Origin: CAYVXE01 sp964455375
Lineage (GTDB): Bacteria; Zhuqueibacterota; Zhuqueibacteria; Oceanimicrobiales; Oceanimicrobiaceae
Direction: 5' to 3'
NCBI GenBank assembly: GCA_964455375.1
Contig: CAYVXE010000028.1
Span: 1-42,814 of the forward strand
DNA length: 42,814 nucleotides
Below, piece by piece: positions 15,720 to 24,545 of this stretch (the stretch's first letter is position 1; each line of letters starts with the position of its first letter). A program made the translations under genes and the position numbers. The notes below the pieces were generated by a model, which had not been told where the DNA came from, searched no databases, and saw nothing but the letters and a program-made list of their open reading frames with translations.

Positions 15720-17378
15720 ATGCCAGAAATCACGATTGACGGAATAAAAATTGAGATTGAAAAAGGCACAACCGTTATTCAGGCTGCGGAACAAGCCGGA
15801 ATAGAAATTCCGCGCTACTGTTATCATCCCGGACTGAGCATCGTTGGGGTTTGCCGTATTTGTCTCGTAGAAATCGAACGGATGCCGAAGCTGCAGGTTG
15901 CCTGTTACACACCGGTCACAGATGGCATGGTTGTGCACACGAATAATGAAAAAGTTCTTACTGCAAGGAAAGCAGTCCTGGAATTTTTGTTAGTCAACCA
16001 TCCGTTAGACTGTCCTGTTTGTGATCAGGCAGGGGAGTGCTGGCTGCAAAATTTTTATATGCAGCACGGGTTGTATGACAGTCAGATGATAGAAGATAAA
16101 AATAAAAAGCACAAAGCCCTGCCCATTGGCCCGAACGTCATGCTGGATTCCGAAAGATGTATTTTGTGCTCTCGCTGTGTGCGATTCTGCGATGAAATAA
16201 GTCAAACCCATGAGCTTGGCATATTTAATCGAGGCGACCATGCGGAACTGCTTCCTTATCCAGGCCAGAAGTTGGACAATCATTATTCCGGCAATACCAT
16301 CGACATTTGTCCAGTCGGGGCCTTAACAGACCGGGATTTTCGATTTAGAACACGGGTCTGGTATCTTTCAGAAACCCCCTCTATTTGTCCTGGTTGCAGC
16401 ACAGGGTGCAATATTACGATTCATCATAACGATAAACGGGTTTACAAAGCTGAAGGCCACCGGATTTCTAGGCTAAAACCCCGCTACAATGAATTGGTAA
16501 ATGAGTGGTGGATGTGCGATGAAGGCAGATATGGATTTACGTTCATCGATGCACCGACGCGAATTGAATCTCCATTAAAAAAGCAAGAAAACGGTTTTGA
16601 GGCAATTGAATGGCCGCAAGTTGTTTCGGAGATTTCGGAAAAATTAAATCAGATTATTGCCACTTATGGCACTGAGTCAATTGCTGTGATTCTTTCACCC
16701 CAAATGACCAATGAGGATTTGTTTGCGGCAAAATGTTATTTTGAAAAATTAGGCGTGCAAAATATCGACTTTGAGTTGGTTCCCATTGAAAAGGGATATG
16801 AAGACGATTTCCTAATTCGTGCGGATAAAAATCCCAATACTCGGGGAGCAAAAAATATCGGTTTGTCTGCTGATGAAAATGCCGGTAACGATGTTATGAA
16901 AATGCTTAAGCTTGCTAAAGACAAAAAGCTAAAAGCGCTGTATGTTTGCTATCATGACCTTGAAAAGGGCTTCAATAAAGATGCGGTTGAGCCGGCTTTG
17001 AAGAATCTTGATCTGCTTGTTTTTCACGGCTCAAATGAAAACAGCACGTCGCAAATGGCGGATTACTGTTTGCCTGCCGCTACGTTTGCGGAAAAGGACG
17101 GTACGTTTACAAATCACAACAATTTTATCCAAAGAATAAGAAAAGCAGTAGAACCAATCGGGGAATCGAAACCGGATTGGATGATTTTTAGAAGATTAGC
17201 GAAAGAGCTTGGGAACGGATTGCCATTTTTTGAGGCGGAAGATGTGTTTAAGCAAATGGTTGAAAATGTAAGTGTTTACCATAATTTAAGCTTTGAGAAG
17301 ATCGGTGAACACGGAGTGCAGCTCCAGACAACGACATCAAACGTAGAAAAAGCAGAGGAAGCATTACAGGAAGCATAA
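15720..17378 (+). CDS. nuoG: NADH-quinone oxidoreductase subunit G (short form)
   Basis: A 552-residue subunit, much shorter than E. coli NuoG (about 900). The N-terminal Fe-S part is complete: a [2Fe-2S] set in RYCYHPGLSIVGVCRIC and VAC, the HPLDCPVCDQAGEC His/Cys cluster, CILCSRCVRFC and DICPVGAL, then CPGCSTGCNITIHHND, which opens the molybdopterin-like region. That region is reduced, with only remnants such as DYCLPAATFAEKDGTFTN. Short NuoG forms occur in several phyla, so this is not taken as truncation. Its stop overlaps the nuoH start by one base. Confidence 0.9.
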   Translation: MPEITIDGIKIEIEKGTTVIQAAEQAGIEIPRYCYHPGLSIVGVCRICLVEIERMPKLQVACYTPVTDGMVVHTNNEKVLTARKAVLEFLLVNHPLDCPVCDQAGECWLQNFYMQHGLYDSQMIEDKNKKHKALPIGPNVMLDSERCILCSRCVRFCDEISQTHELGIFNRGDHAELLPYPGQKLDNHYSGNTIDICPVGALTDRDFRFRTRVWYLSETPSICPGCSTGCNITIHHNDKRVYKAEGHRISRLKPRYNELVNEWWMCDEGRYGFTFIDAPTRIESPLKKQENGFEAIEWPQVVSEISEKLNQIIATYGTESIAVILSPQMTNEDLFAAKCYFEKLGVQNIDFELVPIEKGYEDDFLIRADKNPNTRGAKNIGLSADENAGNDVMKMLKLAKDKKLKALYVCYHDLEKGFNKDAVEPALKNLDLLVFHGSNENSTSQMADYCLPAATFAEKDGTFTNHNNFIQRIRKAVEPIGESKPDWMIFRRLAKELGNGLPFFEAEDVFKQMVENVSVYHNLSFEKIGEHGVQLQTTTSNVEKAEEALQEA

Positions 17379-18454
17379 TGGAAATCAATATTATCGCCAT
17401 AAAGGTGGCCGTTATTCTCATTTTTGTTTTGACCTTTGGTGGACTGCTTACCTGGGTTGAACGAAAACAAAGCGCAGTCATGCAGGACCGAATTGGTGCA
17501 AACCGTGCATCCATCTTCGGTCTACGGATTATCGGCTTGTTTCATCCCATTGCCGATGCGATAAAAATGTTCACCAAAGAAAGTTTCACACCGAAAAATG
17601 CTGAAAAATTTCTTTTCACCATTGCTCCGACTATTTCAGTTTTCTTTGCTATCATTGGTTTTGCCGTGATTCCATTTGGCGATGTCCTGATTGTTGGCGG
17701 AAAAAGCATTAACATGCAATTAGCGCCGCTCAACATCGGCGTTTTGTTCCTGTTTGCAGTTGCAGGCATGGCCGTTTACGGTGTTGTTTTAGGTGCCTGG
17801 TCGTCAAGAAATAACTTTGCTTTACTGGGCGGCCTGCGGGCATCCGCACAGATGATTTCCTATGAAGTCGTTCTCGGCGTAAGTATTATCGGTGCATTAA
17901 TGGTTTATCAAACGCTTGATTTGCAAGCGATTGTCCATTGGCAGGGTGGTTATTTTTGGGGAGTCATCCCGAAATGGGGCATTCTTATTCAACCTCTTGG
18001 ATTTATTCTTTTTTTTACTGTGGGTATTGCAGAAACCAAACGCATTCCCTTTGACGCGCCTGAAGGAGAGTCTGAAATCATTGGATACTTTCTGGAATAT
18101 AGTGGCATGGGCTTTGGCATGTATTTCTTAACCGACTTCATCGAAACAGTCATGATCGCAGCAATCACCACAACCCTTTTCTTCGGCGGCTGGCAGGTGC
18201 CGTATCTTTTAGCAGACGGATTTCATTTTCCCTGGGGAACGGTTTGGGAGTTACAAAACTGGGCCGTTGCATTTTTACAGTTTCTTGCCTTTACGTTCAA
18301 AGTGATTTTCTTTTTGTGGTTACAAATGACTATTCGCTGGACACTGCCGAGGTTCAGGTACGATCAAATCATGCGGTTAGCATGGAAATACATGTTGCCG
18401 ATTTCATTGGCAAATATCTTAATTACCGGGTTGCTGCTCGTTATTCTAAAATGA
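17378..18454 (+). CDS. nuoH: NADH-quinone oxidoreductase subunit H
   Basis: A 358-residue membrane subunit with about eight transmembrane helices. It forms the base of the quinone chamber and the first part of the proton path. Family motifs are LTWVERKQSAVMQDRIGANRA, GLFHPIADAIKMFTKE, GLRASAQMISYEVVLG and AETKRIPFDAPEGESEI, including the conserved charged residues near the quinone. Only one NuoH is encoded for the two peripheral modules in this window. Confidence 0.94.
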   Translation: MEINIIAIKVAVILIFVLTFGGLLTWVERKQSAVMQDRIGANRASIFGLRIIGLFHPIADAIKMFTKESFTPKNAEKFLFTIAPTISVFFAIIGFAVIPFGDVLIVGGKSINMQLAPLNIGVLFLFAVAGMAVYGVVLGAWSSRNNFALLGGLRASAQMISYEVVLGVSIIGALMVYQTLDLQAIVHWQGGYFWGVIPKWGILIQPLGFILFFTVGIAETKRIPFDAPEGESEIIGYFLEYSGMGFGMYFLTDFIETVMIAAITTTLFFGGWQVPYLLADGFHFPWGTVWELQNWAVAFLQFLAFTFKVIFFLWLQMTIRWTLPRFRYDQIMRLAWKYMLPISLANILITGLLLVILK

Positions 18455-18485
18455 TGTGATTGGACTCAATTATTTTTAAATAATC

Positions 18486-19070
18486 ATGAATATTCGCGAT
18501 AAATACAAACCGCTGACATTTTGGGAAAAACTGTATCTGCCTGCAATTTTAGCCGGCGTTTGGTTGACGTCCAAACATTTCTTCAGAAATATGACAGTAC
18601 ACACATTGCGTTTGTTTGGCATAAAACTAAAACGATTGGGCGCCGTAACCTTTCAATATCCCGAAATAAAAAGGCCGCTTTTTCCGAGGCTGAGAACCAT
18701 GCATCGTTTAACCAAGCGTGCAGACGGTTCACCGCGCTGTGTCGCCTGCATGATGTGCGAAACGGTCTGTCCGGCACATTGCATCTATATCATTGCAGAT
18801 GAAAAACCGGAGAATCTGCAAATAGAAAAAATGCCGAAATCTTTTGATATCGACATAGGGTTATGTATTTTTTGTGGATATTGTGTGGAAGCTTGCCCGG
18901 AAGATGCAATCCGCATGGATACCGGCATTTTAGAAATCTCCAATTTGTCGCGCAACGGCATGATTCTCGATCTTCCAACAATGTTAAATCTTGAGCCTAA
19001 AAAGGAACGCTATGTACAATATGATAAAGAGGGAAAAATTATCTCAGACGATTTCTTAAAAATAGATTGA
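18486..19070 (+). CDS. nuoI: NADH-quinone oxidoreductase subunit I (first copy)
   Basis: A 194-residue two-cluster ferredoxin that passes electrons to NuoB. The cluster motifs are RCVACMMCETVCPAHC and LCIFCGYCVEACPEDA, both complete. The N-terminal amphipathic helices (LPAILAGVWLTSKHFF) dock to the membrane arm. It ends the first nuo block, and nothing equivalent to nuoJ, K, L, M or N follows; instead a new promoter and a second B-C-I-D set begin 100 bases on. Confidence 0.92.
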   Translation: MNIRDKYKPLTFWEKLYLPAILAGVWLTSKHFFRNMTVHTLRLFGIKLKRLGAVTFQYPEIKRPLFPRLRTMHRLTKRADGSPRCVACMMCETVCPAHCIYIIADEKPENLQIEKMPKSFDIDIGLCIFCGYCVEACPEDAIRMDTGILEISNLSRNGMILDLPTMLNLEPKKERYVQYDKEGKIISDDFLKID

Positions 19071-19096
19071 TTCATGTAGCAATTTAAATTCAGTAC

Positions 19097-19125
19097 TTGA
19101 ACTTGATACATAAACTTTTTATATT
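19097..19125 (+). promoter_or_regulatory. Promoter of the second nuo module
   Basis: TTGAAC (19097-19102) and TATATT (19120-19125) have a 17-base spacer. The predicted start near 19132 gives a leader of about 40 bases; GACGGAGAC before the ATG at 19172 supplies the ribosome site. The -10 hexamer is identical to that of the nuoA promoter at 11173. Confidence 0.6.
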
Positions 19126-19171
19126 CACGTTTCAAAAGTGAATGAGCACTTGGAATTGACGGAGACAAAAA

Positions 19172-19720
19172 ATGCCGAAATTTAACCCACCTTTTATAAA
19201 CGAGGAGAAACAATTTTTAGAAGAAGGTGTTTACGGTGACAATTTGTTTATTACCTCTGTAGATAAAGTTTTGAGCTGGGCAAGAGCATCGTCTTTATGG
19301 CCAATGACGTTTGGTTTAGCCTGCTGTGCCATTGAGATGATGGCAACCGCTGCATCGCGCTACGATTTGGATCGCTTTGGCGCCGGTGTCATGCGGCCAA
19401 GTCCCAGGCAAACCGATCTGATGATTGTCGCCGGAACCGTAACCTTAAAAATGGCGGATCGAATCAAACGTTTATACGATCAAATGCCGGAACCGAAATA
19501 CGTGCTCTCCATGGGCAGTTGTGCTACCAGTGGCGGGCCTTACTGGCAACATGGGTACAGCGTTTTGAAAGGGGTGGATTTGATTATTCCGGTTGACGTT
19601 TATGTCACCGGTTGCCCGCCAAGACCAGAAGCCCTCATAGATGGTATTTTAAAAATTCAGGAAAAAATCGGCCAGGAAAGCCTTATAAAACGTAAACTGC
19701 AAGAAAGGGCCAATGTATGA
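19172..19720 (+). CDS. nuoB: NuoB-like N2 subunit (second copy)
   Basis: A 182-residue NuoB with canonical cluster N2 ligands: the tandem Cys pair in LACCAIEMM, then MGSCATSGG and GCPPRPE. AASRYDLDRFGAGVMRPSPRQ is the standard quinone-facing segment. It is longer at both ends than the first copy and closer to the usual complex I sequence. It opens the second module behind its own promoter and overlaps the following nuoC-like gene by an ATGA. Confidence 0.9.
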   Translation: MPKFNPPFINEEKQFLEEGVYGDNLFITSVDKVLSWARASSLWPMTFGLACCAIEMMATAASRYDLDRFGAGVMRPSPRQTDLMIVAGTVTLKMADRIKRLYDQMPEPKYVLSMGSCATSGGPYWQHGYSVLKGVDLIIPVDVYVTGCPPRPEALIDGILKIQEKIGQESLIKRKLQERANV

Positions 19721-20328
19721 CTGCCGAAGAAATCTATAACCAATTGAAAGAAAAATTTGCTGGAAGCATCCTGGTGTTCAATGGCGAAGCTCTTGAGCCG
19801 GCTGTAAAAGTTGACGCGAAGAACCTGTTTGAAATAGCGTCTCATCTAAAAAATGAATCTAAGCTTAATTTTGACTCTCTCATGTGCCTCAGTGGGATCG
19901 ACTATGGTGCAGAAAATAATTTGGGTGTAATTTACAGTTTAACTTCCATGAAATTAAAACACAAAATTACAATCCGTGTGGAATTGCCACGAGAAAATCC
20001 TCAAGTTGATTCGGTGGAGTCGTTATGGAGAACAGCAGATTGGCATGAACGGGAAGCCTACGATTTGTTCGGTATCCGGTTTAATAATCATCCCGACTTA
20101 AGACGCATTCTATGTCCGGATGATTGGGAAGGTTTTCCTTTACGAAAAGACTACATTGTGCAAGAGTATTATCATGGCACCCGGGTTCCTTATCAGGAAG
20201 ATTGGATGAAGTATGAAACGTACCACAAAAATCCTGAACGGGGGAATTACGTCTTCCAATTTGAAAAGAAAGTACCGGATATTCATACCAATGGTGCCGG
20301 AAAAACCGAGACCAAAAAAGAAGGGTAA
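19717..20328 (+). CDS. nuoC: NuoC-like subunit (second module, unfused)
   Basis: A 203-residue NuoC. The conserved end WHEREAYDLFGIRFNNHPDLRRILCPDDW, cut here into its parts WHEREAYDLFGIRF and HPDLRRILC, and PLRKDYIVQEYY are present. Unlike the first module this subunit is separate from NuoD. A charged tail of about 40 residues follows the family domain. The ATGA overlap with nuoB and the 6-base gap to the next ferredoxin gene show a tight operon. Confidence 0.9.
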   Translation: MTAEEIYNQLKEKFAGSILVFNGEALEPAVKVDAKNLFEIASHLKNESKLNFDSLMCLSGIDYGAENNLGVIYSLTSMKLKHKITIRVELPRENPQVDSVESLWRTADWHEREAYDLFGIRFNNHPDLRRILCPDDWEGFPLRKDYIVQEYYHGTRVPYQEDWMKYETYHKNPERGNYVFQFEKKVPDIHTNGAGKTETKKEG

Positions 20329-20334
20329 GCGCAC

Positions 20335-20907
20335 ATGGGAACCTACTTCAAAAATATCTATCAGGCCATTGTTACCATTTCTATCGGCATGTATCAAACC
20401 TGGAAAGCCTTGTTCAGACCTGCGATTACCCTGCAGTATCCTTTAGAGAAATGGGAGTTGCCCGTAAATGCCCGCGGAATCTTGTTCAATAATGTCGATG
20501 ACTGTATCGGTTGCTTTAAATGTGCCAGAATTTGCCCTGTCCAGTGTATTTATATCGATACAGTTAAAGCTTTACCGGAAGAAGACCTTGGCAAAGCATC
20601 TGTCGGAAATCCTATTCGGCAGCATGTCATCCGGTTTGACATCGATATGTTTAAATGTTGTTTTTGCGATTTCTGTACAACCGTCTGTCCCACAGAATGT
20701 CTTTATATGACGGATGAATATGAGAATAGCGTCTTCAGTCGTGAGCACGGACTCTATCATTTTTCAAAATATTCACCGGAAGAAGCCTATGCTTTAAAAC
20801 TCAGGGATCTGGAAAACGAGATGGAAAAAGGAAAAGCGAAGGAAGCCGCAATGGCTGCAAAACTGGCCGCAAAGAAAGCTAAACCTGCTGCGTCGGAAGC
20901 CTCGTAA
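20335..20907 (+). CDS. nuoI: NuoI-like two-cluster ferredoxin (second module)
   Basis: A 190-residue Fe-S protein placed between nuoC and nuoD of the second set. Cluster motifs are DCIGCFKCARICPVQC and KCCFCDFCTTVCPTEC. The N-terminal stretch IYQAIVTISIGMYQTWKALF is the membrane-docking helix of NuoI. The last 27 residues are almost wholly Ala, Lys and Glu (EKGKAKEAAMAAKLAAKKAK), an extension not seen in the first copy. The gene order B-C-I-D without E, F and G points to a donor other than NADH, perhaps ferredoxin. Confidence 0.88.
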   Translation: MGTYFKNIYQAIVTISIGMYQTWKALFRPAITLQYPLEKWELPVNARGILFNNVDDCIGCFKCARICPVQCIYIDTVKALPEEDLGKASVGNPIRQHVIRFDIDMFKCCFCDFCTTVCPTECLYMTDEYENSVFSREHGLYHFSKYSPEEAYALKLRDLENEMEKGKAKEAAMAAKLAAKKAKPAASEAS

Positions 20908-20946
20908 TTTATGAAAGATTAATTTGAAATTCAGAAAGTAACGATT

Positions 20947-22197
20947 ATGTTTGGAAATTTATTTAAGAAAAAAAGATATCTCTTTGAAGATGAAGGAACC
21001 ATGGTTATCGACATGGATCATACCGCAGGCAGGTACTACGATGAAGCCATGAAGAAATTGGAAATTGAATCCTACCACGGCGATGAGATGGTCGTTAACA
21101 TGGGACCGCAACATCCAAGTACGCACGGCGTTCTGCGGTTGGAACTGGTTCTTGACGGTGAAGTTGTAAAAAAAGTCACGCCGCACATTGGTTATTTGCA
21201 TAGAAATTTTGAAAAGCACGCTGAAAATACAAGTTACAATGAGGTCATTCCCTTTTGCGATCGCATGGATTACATTGCATCCATGAACCAGGATATGGCT
21301 TACGCCATAGCTGTCGAAAAGCTTATCGGCTTAAATGAACTTCCCGAAAAGGTCGAATATCTGCGAATTTTGTGTTGTGAATTAAACCGTATTGCCAGTC
21401 ATTTGGTGGCGATTGGGACTTTTGGACTGGATGTGGGTGCATTCACACCGTTTTTGTGGGCATTTCGGGATCGTGAAAAAATTATGGATTTACTCGAGTG
21501 GATTTCCGGCGCACGCCTTCTGTACAATTATATCTGGGTTGGCGGTTTGGCCCGAGATCTGCCTGAGGGCTGGCTTGAGAAGACAAAGGAGTTTGTTGAC
21601 TACTTTCAACCTAAAATGGTGGAATTCAACAAGTTACTTTCTTACAACCATATTTTCATTGAACGTACAGCTAAAGTCGGAATTTTACCGGCAGATATGG
21701 CGGTAAATTATGGCTGCACGGGGCCTGTTCTGAGGGGCTCGGGGGTTAAATGGGATATTCGAAAAGACGACCCCTACTCATATTATGATAAAATTGATTT
21801 TGATATTCCAGTTGGCGAAGGAAAACATGGTCCAATGGGGTCGGTTCTGGACAGGTATATGGTTCGAATTAAGGAAATTGAAGAATCATGCAAGATAATC
21901 CACCAGGCACTTGAGGGCATTCAGCCCTTCAAAGAGCAGGATGTAAAGGAAGCTATTCCCAGGAAATTGCGCCCGCCTGCTGGAAATGAAGTTTATGTGC
22001 GCAGCGAAACACCTCGTGGCGAGTTAGGCTATCTAATCCACAGCGACGGCTCTAACATTCCCTACCGCGTGAAGGGGCGATCGCCATGTTTTAGCAACAT
22101 CAGTGTCATCGATGAAATTTCCCGGGGCGGCATGATCGCAGATTTGGTCTTAATCATTGGAAGCCTGGACATTGTACTTGGATGTATTGACCGATAA
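20947..22197 (+). CDS. nuoD: NuoD-like subunit (second module)
   Basis: A 416-residue NuoD with the canonical quinone-site sequences VVNMGPQHPSTHGVLR and CDRMDYIASMNQDMAYAIAVEKL, and the end GSLDIVLGCIDR. The paired CxxC motifs that bind Ni-Fe in the related hydrogenase large subunits are absent, so this is a quinone-reducing complex and not a group 4 hydrogenase. About 45 residues precede the family start; an internal ATG at 21001 is possible, but no start has a strong ribosome site. A textbook terminator follows 38 bases after the stop and ends the operon. Confidence 0.9.
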   Translation: MFGNLFKKKRYLFEDEGTMVIDMDHTAGRYYDEAMKKLEIESYHGDEMVVNMGPQHPSTHGVLRLELVLDGEVVKKVTPHIGYLHRNFEKHAENTSYNEVIPFCDRMDYIASMNQDMAYAIAVEKLIGLNELPEKVEYLRILCCELNRIASHLVAIGTFGLDVGAFTPFLWAFRDREKIMDLLEWISGARLLYNYIWVGGLARDLPEGWLEKTKEFVDYFQPKMVEFNKLLSYNHIFIERTAKVGILPADMAVNYGCTGPVLRGSGVKWDIRKDDPYSYYDKIDFDIPVGEGKHGPMGSVLDRYMVRIKEIEESCKIIHQALEGIQPFKEQDVKEAIPRKLRPPAGNEVYVRSETPRGELGYLIHSDGSNIPYRVKGRSPCFSNISVIDEISRGGMIADLVLIIGSLDIVLGCIDR

Positions 22198-22234
22198 TCA
22201 TTTTACCAATAATGAAATTTTGAAGATAAACCAC

Positions 22235-22275
22235 AACGCCAGCTTGTCAATTCAGGCTGGCGTTATTTATTTTAT
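22235..22275 (+). terminator. Rho-independent terminator after the second nuo module
   Basis: AACGCCAGC (22235-22243) pairs perfectly with GCTGGCGTT (22256-22264) across a 12-base loop, followed by ATTTATTTTAT. This is the strongest terminator in the window and separates the complex I modules from the oxidoreductase gene at 22302. Confidence 0.88.
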
Positions 22276-22301
22276 CAACTCTAAAGTGAATAGGTAATGC
22301 T

Positions 22302-24296
22302 ATGGAAATGAGCGAAATCGTTCTTACGCTTTTAATCTTGCTTTCTGTCGGATTTCATGTTTGGAGTGACTTTAGGATATACAGATTTGTAAGCCTTGGT
22401 AAGCCTGCTTACGACAAAGTGGATGATTGGGGGTGGCGTATCAAATCCGTCTTCAAATACTTTTTTGGTCAGAGAAACGTCATCCGGGAACTCTCCGGGT
22501 GGGGGCACTTTTTCATCTTTTGGGGGTTCATGGTCCTTGGCTTTGCTACCATTGAAATGTTTGTCCGGGGTTATGTGCCTCATTTCAACTGGGGACTTGT
22601 CCTCGGTCATACGCTGGATTCTGTCTTAACCACTGCTTTCGATTTCTTCGGCACCGCGGTTATGGTGGCTATTATCATTGCTGTCATCAGACGGTACATT
22701 GTCCAACCGGACAGACTCAGAAAAGACTTCGCGGCCCGAATGGATGCCGCATTGATTTTAGGGATGATTTTCACGCTCATGGTGTCCATGTTCTTTACCA
22801 ATGGCTTCATCATAAAAAACGAACACGCGTTAGCTGGTTTTACGCCGGTCTCAGATTTCTTTGCAACCCTGGTTTCCACAAGTACCACCGGAACCATGCC
22901 ATCGGGTTATCACTGGGCCTGGTGGATTCACAATATCATCATTCTCACTTTTTTAGCGTATATTCCACATTCAAAGCACGTTCACCTGGTGGGTGCACTG
23001 CCGAATATTTTAACGCGTAGAAAACCCGAAGAACGCAAACGGGGAGTTTTGAAGAAAATCGACTTTGAGTCCGTTGATTTCGAGTCCGAAGATGTGTCTC
23101 TTGGTGTTGGCAAAGTTGAAGATTTTACCTGGCCGGAACTTCTCAATTTTTATGCTTGTACTGAATGTGGACGCTGCCAGGACAATTGTCCCGCTTATCA
23201 TTCCGGCAAATCTCTTAATCCTGCACTTCTCATCCATGAGTTAAAGGAATATCTGAATGAAGCAGGCCCGGGTTTGTTGAAAAATGAACCGGCCGAAAAA
23301 CAACTCATCGGAGATGTGATTTCCGAAGATGTCATCTGGGCCTGTACCACCTGTGCTGCCTGTGTGGAAGTCTGTCCGGTCTTCATAGAACATGTGGACA
23401 TTTTGCAGGACATGCGCCGTTATTTGACCATGGACCAGGCAAACGTTTCTCCAGAGGTAAGTAAAACATTGGACAACATGGAAAACATCGGCAATCCATG
23501 GGGTCTGCCAAATCAGAACCGTACTAAGTGGTGTGAGGATTTGGATGTTCCGTTGATGAAAGACAAAAAAGAAGCTGATTACCTCTACTGGGTCGGTTGT
23601 GCGGCAGCGCTTGATCCGAAAAATCAAAATGTCGCCCGGGCCCTGGTAAAAATATTGAAAACGGCTCATATCGATTTTGCCATTCTCGGTACGGAAGAAA
23701 GCTGCACTGGGGACTCCGCCCGCCGCCTTGGACAGGAATACCTGTTTCAAATGATGGCCGAAAACAATATTGAAACCTTGAATAAATATAAATTTAAGAA
23801 AATCCTGACGACCTGTCCACACTGCTTTAACACCCTTGGAAACGAGTACAAAGAATTCAAGGGAAATTACGACGTCATTCATCATTCAGAGTTTCTCGAT
23901 GAACTTATCGCAAGTGGAAAAATAGCACCTAAGAAAACGGTAGAAAAAAAGATGACATATCATGATGCATGTTATTTAGGACGCCACAATTCCATTTATG
24001 AGGCGCCGAGGTCTGTGGTGAACTCTGTATCAAATGGTGCGGTCGTGGAAATGCGCCGGTCAAGGGAAAAAGCGCTTTGCTGCGGCGCTGGTGGTGGCAT
24101 GATGTGGATGGATGAAGACACGGACAAACGCGTCAACCTTGAGCGCTTCTCCGATGTTGAAGCATCCAAAGCTGAGATTACGGCCACGGCCTGTCCTTTC
24201 TGCAATATTATGCTCGATGATGCCCGCAAGATGAAAGGAAAAGAGGACGAGGTGGAAGTAAAGGATATTGCCGAGTTGGTAGCGGAATCGATTTAA
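22302..24296 (+). CDS. Membrane-bound heterodisulfide-reductase-like Fe-S oxidoreductase (ETF:menaquinone oxidoreductase type)
   Basis: A 664-residue fusion. Residues 1-240 have about five hydrophobic helices with spaced His residues, like the haem-b NarI/HdrE-type subunit. A double ferredoxin follows: CTECGRCQDNCP and CTTCAACVEVCPV. The last 270 residues hold two CCG domains, seen as WVGCAAALDP, CPHCFNTLG and CCGAGGGMMW with a later CPFC. This architecture is that of the DUF224/EMO proteins proposed to pass electrons from electron-transfer flavoprotein to menaquinone during beta-oxidation in anaerobes; HdrDE-like or Tmc/Hme-like roles are the alternatives. No etfAB or acyl-CoA dehydrogenase lies in the window. 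No clear promoter is seen in the 25 bases between the terminator and the start. Confidence 0.8.
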   Translation: MEMSEIVLTLLILLSVGFHVWSDFRIYRFVSLGKPAYDKVDDWGWRIKSVFKYFFGQRNVIRELSGWGHFFIFWGFMVLGFATIEMFVRGYVPHFNWGLVLGHTLDSVLTTAFDFFGTAVMVAIIIAVIRRYIVQPDRLRKDFAARMDAALILGMIFTLMVSMFFTNGFIIKNEHALAGFTPVSDFFATLVSTSTTGTMPSGYHWAWWIHNIIILTFLAYIPHSKHVHLVGALPNILTRRKPEERKRGVLKKIDFESVDFESEDVSLGVGKVEDFTWPELLNFYACTECGRCQDNCPAYHSGKSLNPALLIHELKEYLNEAGPGLLKNEPAEKQLIGDVISEDVIWACTTCAACVEVCPVFIEHVDILQDMRRYLTMDQANVSPEVSKTLDNMENIGNPWGLPNQNRTKWCEDLDVPLMKDKKEADYLYWVGCAAALDPKNQNVARALVKILKTAHIDFAILGTEESCTGDSARRLGQEYLFQMMAENNIETLNKYKFKKILTTCPHCFNTLGNEYKEFKGNYDVIHHSEFLDELIASGKIAPKKTVEKKMTYHDACYLGRHNSIYEAPRSVVNSVSNGAVVEMRRSREKALCCGAGGGMMWMDEDTDKRVNLERFSDVEASKAEITATACPFCNIMLDDARKMKGKEDEVEVKDIAELVAESI

Positions 24297-24305
24297 CCCG
24301 TATTT

Positions 24306-24405
24306 NNNNNNNNNNNNNNNNNNNNNNNNNNNNNNNNNNNNNNNNNNNNNNNNNNNNNNNNNNNNNNNNNNNNNNNNNNNNNNNNNNNNNNNNNNNNNNN
24401 NNNNN
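24306..24405. other. Assembly gap (100 N)
   Basis: A second run of exactly 100 N lies between the Fe-S oxidoreductase and the E2 gene. Its true length is unknown. Missing genes, for example the E1 subunits of the 2-oxoacid dehydrogenase, could be hidden here, although a promoter-like sequence just before the E2 gene suggests that E2 starts its own transcript. Confidence 0.95.
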
Positions 24406-24430
24406 ATTCATTACTTTTTAAAATTCAACA

Positions 24431-24459
24431 TTGCATTGAACAATTAAATACCGTATCTT
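24431..24459 (+). promoter_or_regulatory. Possible promoter of the E2-lipA pair
   Basis: TTGCAT (24431-24436) and TATCTT (24454-24459) are spaced by 17 bases, about 85 bases before the E2 start. Both hexamers are weaker than those before the nuo genes and the DNA is AT-rich, so this is tentative. Confidence 0.35.
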
Positions 24460-24545
24460 TAGACGATTTTTATATATCGGAAATGATCCAATCGATACCG
24501 AAAATTAAACAAAAAGTAGTGACATAAAAGAATAGGGAAGCATCT

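Noticed and set aside
20947..22197. Second B-C-I-D set as a group 4 Ni-Fe hydrogenase
   Set aside because: The large subunit lacks both CxxC pairs needed for Ni-Fe binding and has complex I type termini.
23241..23885. Minus-strand open frame of 214 codons
   Set aside because: Antisense shadow of the Fe-S oxidoreductase gene, whose sense frame carries its cysteine motifs throughout this stretch.
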